The position numbers were made by a program, and so were the translations under genes. A stretch of DNA of 41,063 bases from a virus: IMG/VR virus record IMGVR_UViG_3300042691_031303, positions 1 through 41,063 of that record; one strand, 5' to 3'. Below, piece by piece: positions 39,415 to 41,063 of the stretch (position 1 is the stretch's first letter; each line of letters starts with the position of its first letter). The notes beneath the pieces were generated by a model. The model did no database searches. It was not told the DNA's origin and was given only the letters and a program-made list of their open reading frames with translations.

Positions 39415-39872
39415 TCCGCCCAGTCGAGAAAGGTGGCAGGGTAGGGCACGCCGCCATCCGCGTGCCGAGAGAGATCACAGGGGGCGATGTAGCGCTTCAC
39501 GTGGAACGCCGTGCCCGTCTTCCAGTCCCGCCCCTCGAGGTAGGCCAGGCGGGGCATCGCGCCGCAGGTGCGGCACACCGGCTGCGGCCCGGTCGCCTCC
39601 GGCGCCACCGGCAGCCGAGGCAGCGTCGGCCGGGCGTGCTGGCTCCAGCGCTTCGCGTACTCCCGCAGCTTGACCGGGGGCGGAAAGCGCGGCTCCTCCT
39701 TGAGCGCGAGCGCCACCGCCTCCCCCACCTGCTCCATGTCAAAGTCGTTCAGGGCCTCGGCGTAGCCGCCTGAGAGCGCCCGCAGCTGCTCGATGGTGTA
39801 CTTCGTGAACACCAGGTTGAGCCGCTCGAGCTGGGGGAAGATCGCCACCTTCGTCACCGGGTCACGCGGCAT
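39411..39872 (-). CDS. Helicase-loader-like replication protein
   Basis: This 153-residue protein has FTKYTIEQLRALSGGYAEAL and ALNDFDMEQVGEAVALALKE, followed by EEPRFPPPVKLREYAKRW. That F-P-P-x-x-x-L-R segment is often found in phage replisome organisers and P/DnaI-like loaders. The C-terminal part has VCRTCGAMPRLAY and APCDL cysteines that could bind zinc. Being two genes after the initiator, the O-P-like order supports a helicase-loading role, but this is inferred. Confidence 0.5.
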   Translation of the reverse strand: MPRDPVTKVAIFPQLERLNLVFTKYTIEQLRALSGGYAEALNDFDMEQVGEAVALALKEEPRFPPPVKLREYAKRWSQHARPTLPRLPVAPEATGPQPVCRTCGAMPRLAYLEGRDWKTGTAFHVKRYIAPCDLSRHADGGVPYPATFLDWAE

Positions 39873-40200
39873 CGTCCACCTCCGGCGCGCGCCCCGAGCT
39901 CAGGGCCGTCTTCCGCGCGGCCACCAGCGCCGCCAGCATCGAGGCCTTCGCCAGCGCCTGCTCGGCCGGAGAGAGCCGCTCCCAGCGGAACAGCGAGGCC
40001 GTCTCGTAGTGGGCCTGCGCCGCGGCCTTGAGGGTGGGCATGGTGAGCAGCTGGGCCCAGCGCCGCTCCCAGCCCTGCACCTCCTCCCGGAGCGTTGCCA
40101 GCTCGTCAGCCATCTTCACGACGTTGTACGTGCCATGCGCGGTCGTGTGCTCCTCGAGCACCTCGCGCACCGCCTCCCGCAGCTCCGGCCGCGGCGTCAT
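39862..40200 (-). CDS. Helical protein of the replication operon
   Basis: This 112-residue alpha-helical protein reads RPELREAVREVLEEHTTAHG, DELATLREEVQGWERRWAQL and LSPAEQALAKASMLAALVAA. It overlaps the initiator by four bases (ATGA) and the loader candidate by 11. It could be a partner in replisome assembly. No family recognised. Confidence 0.5.
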   Translation of the reverse strand: MTPRPELREAVREVLEEHTTAHGTYNVVKMADELATLREEVQGWERRWAQLLTMPTLKAAAQAHYETASLFRWERLSPAEQALAKASMLAALVAARKTALSSGRAPEVDDAA

Positions 40201-40985
40201 GCGGCCCCCCGCGCCAGCTGGGCCTGCCGCTCCTCAGCCTCCAGTTCCGCGTAGACCTTCGCCCGCTCGTCGTCGCTCAACGTCCAGCGCTTCGAGGGGG
40301 GCGTGGTGCTCGCGCCCGGCCGCTCCATCGCCTGGGCCGCCTCATGCCTCCTGATGTAGCCCCGCACGCGCGAGGCGTTGAAGGCCTCCCCGTTCGCGGC
40401 CATGTCCATCAGCGCCAGCCCCAGCACCGTCTCGGGGACCGGCTTGCCGGTCGTCATCCCGCTGAGGATCGCCTGCAGGGCCGCATCAAGGGCTGCCGGA
40501 TTGCGAGAGGCATTGCGGTGCGCCAAATAGGCCAGCTGCATCTGCGTATTCGCAAAAACGACGAGCGCCGCTGTTGTCGTCGGTGTTGTAGGATCTTCTT
40601 TCTGGTCCTGTTCATATTGGTACTGTTTGGGTGCAATGGGTTGCACCGGGGTCGATGCACTGGGTTGCACGGGGGTGTATGCAGTGGATTGCACCGCGCC
40701 CTGCACCAGATCGTACCCAATGATGCGATACCCGTTGCTGGTGCATCGCCCGTTATCGTCGCTGCGACGCTCAACTTGGATAGCGCCGATCCCCTCCAAC
40801 GTGCGAAGGGCATACTGGACGGTGCGCTCGGAGAGCTGGAGGTCGTCCGCAAGGGCGCGCACTGACGGGAAGCTGTACCGCTCGGCGCTCGCGTACGTCG
40901 CGAGAGCAGTCAGCACGGCCTTGTCGGTCGTGGACAAGTCCGGATGCCGCAACCAGACCGTTGGAACTACCGCGAATCGGCTCAT
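40197..40985 (-). CDS. O-like replication initiator with internal origin
   Basis: This 262-residue protein has an N-terminal winged-helix DNA-binding domain (residues ~18-75: LSTTDKAVLTALATYAS, then YSFPSVRALADDLQLSERTV and a following recognition segment). This is typical of phage initiators such as lambda O-type proteins. The middle (residues ~98-120) has the duplicated TPVQPSASTPVQPIAP, encoded by the iteron DNA at 40632-40693. The C-terminal ~120 residues are helical and may recruit the helicase loader. ATG 40985 is near the window end; a longer frame extends into the terminal repeat but lacks support. Confidence 0.8.
   Translation of the reverse strand: MSRFAVVPTVWLRHPDLSTTDKAVLTALATYASAERYSFPSVRALADDLQLSERTVQYALRTLEGIGAIQVERRSDDNGRCTSNGYRIIGYDLVQGAVQSTAYTPVQPSASTPVQPIAPKQYQYEQDQKEDPTTPTTTAALVVFANTQMQLAYLAHRNASRNPAALDAALQAILSGMTTGKPVPETVLGLALMDMAANGEAFNASRVRGYIRRHEAAQAMERPGASTTPPSKRWTLSDDERAKVYAELEAEERQAQLARGAA
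40632..40693. other. ori: Iterons: candidate replication origin
   Basis: Three direct copies of TGCANTGGRTTGCA occur with 24-bp period: 40632-40645, 40656-40669 and 40680-40693. They lie inside the initiator coding region. Each copy is partly palindromic (TGCAA/TTGCA). An AT-richer stretch (about 40589-40625, containing GTTGTAGGATCTTCTTTC and TTCATATTGG) abuts the array and could be the melting region. The layout resembles lambda ori within gene O. Confidence 0.75.
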
Positions 40986-40994
40986 CAGCGAGAA

Positions 40995-41063
40995 CGCAGT
41001 GGCCCCCTGAAGTGCGGGTGGAGTCCACCACGGTCGCAAGGCGTTCCGGGTGGCACCGCACAA
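40995..41063. repeat. Direct terminal repeat, right copy
   Basis: Exact copy of bases 1-69. It lies just upstream (minus-strand sense) of the replication initiator start codon at 40985, in the presumed 5' leader of the replication operon. Confidence 0.95.

Overview
The window reads as the complete genome of a temperate, podovirus-like double-stranded DNA phage in its circular (excised) form. The first 69 bases recur exactly as the last 69, so the contig closes on itself with about 40,994 unique bases. Base composition is very G+C-rich and genes are tightly packed with many ATGA, GTGA and TAATG stop-start overlaps. The host is unknown. It must have a high-G+C genome and a tRNA-Ile(GAU) gene, because the 3' half of such a gene sits in the phage attachment site.

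Layout on the circle. (1) Positions 70-535 hold an attP region (tRNA-Ile fragment flanked by repeated GTGTACG arm-type sites) and the operator-promoter of the replication operon; the tyrosine integrase follows (536-1813, minus). (2) Positions 1971-4555 (minus) are an early recombination operon: HTH regulator, DEDD 3'-5' exonuclease, ERF single-strand annealing protein and four small proteins. A divergent XRE repressor lies at 4765-5253 (plus). (3) Positions 35476 down to 5015 are one long minus-strand late block of about 30 kb. It runs TerS, TerL, a cysteine-cluster protein, a metallophosphoesterase, an HExxH mini-protease, a cassette of small beta-rich presumed virion proteins, portal, scaffold, major capsid protein, head-tail proteins, tail fibre, large internal/ejection-type proteins, several small membrane proteins (holin candidates), a CHAP endolysin and a spanin-like protein. 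(4) Positions 35623-37188 are a small plus-strand operon of five unknown genes. (5) Positions 40985 down to 37185 (minus) are the replication operon: an O-like winged-helix initiator with iterons inside its own gene, a possible helicase-loader-like protein, unknown small genes and a RusA-like resolvase. P22-like features (large portal, beta-propeller tail protein, adaptor, several large internal proteins, no tape measure or sheath) support short-tailed morphology.

The most interesting result is regulatory. A 15-bp inverted repeat of the form YYACCG-N3-CGGTRR, often paired at exactly 20 bp centre to centre, occurs in the three main intergenic control regions: upstream of the replication operon (where it fills the spacer of a promoter-like sequence), between the divergent regulator genes, and between the terminase-led late operon and the plus-strand operon. 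This looks like the immunity-repressor regulon of a previously uncharacterised phage. Two further notable elements are an attP with five arm-type repeats and a lambda-like origin of three 24-bp iterons inside the initiator gene.
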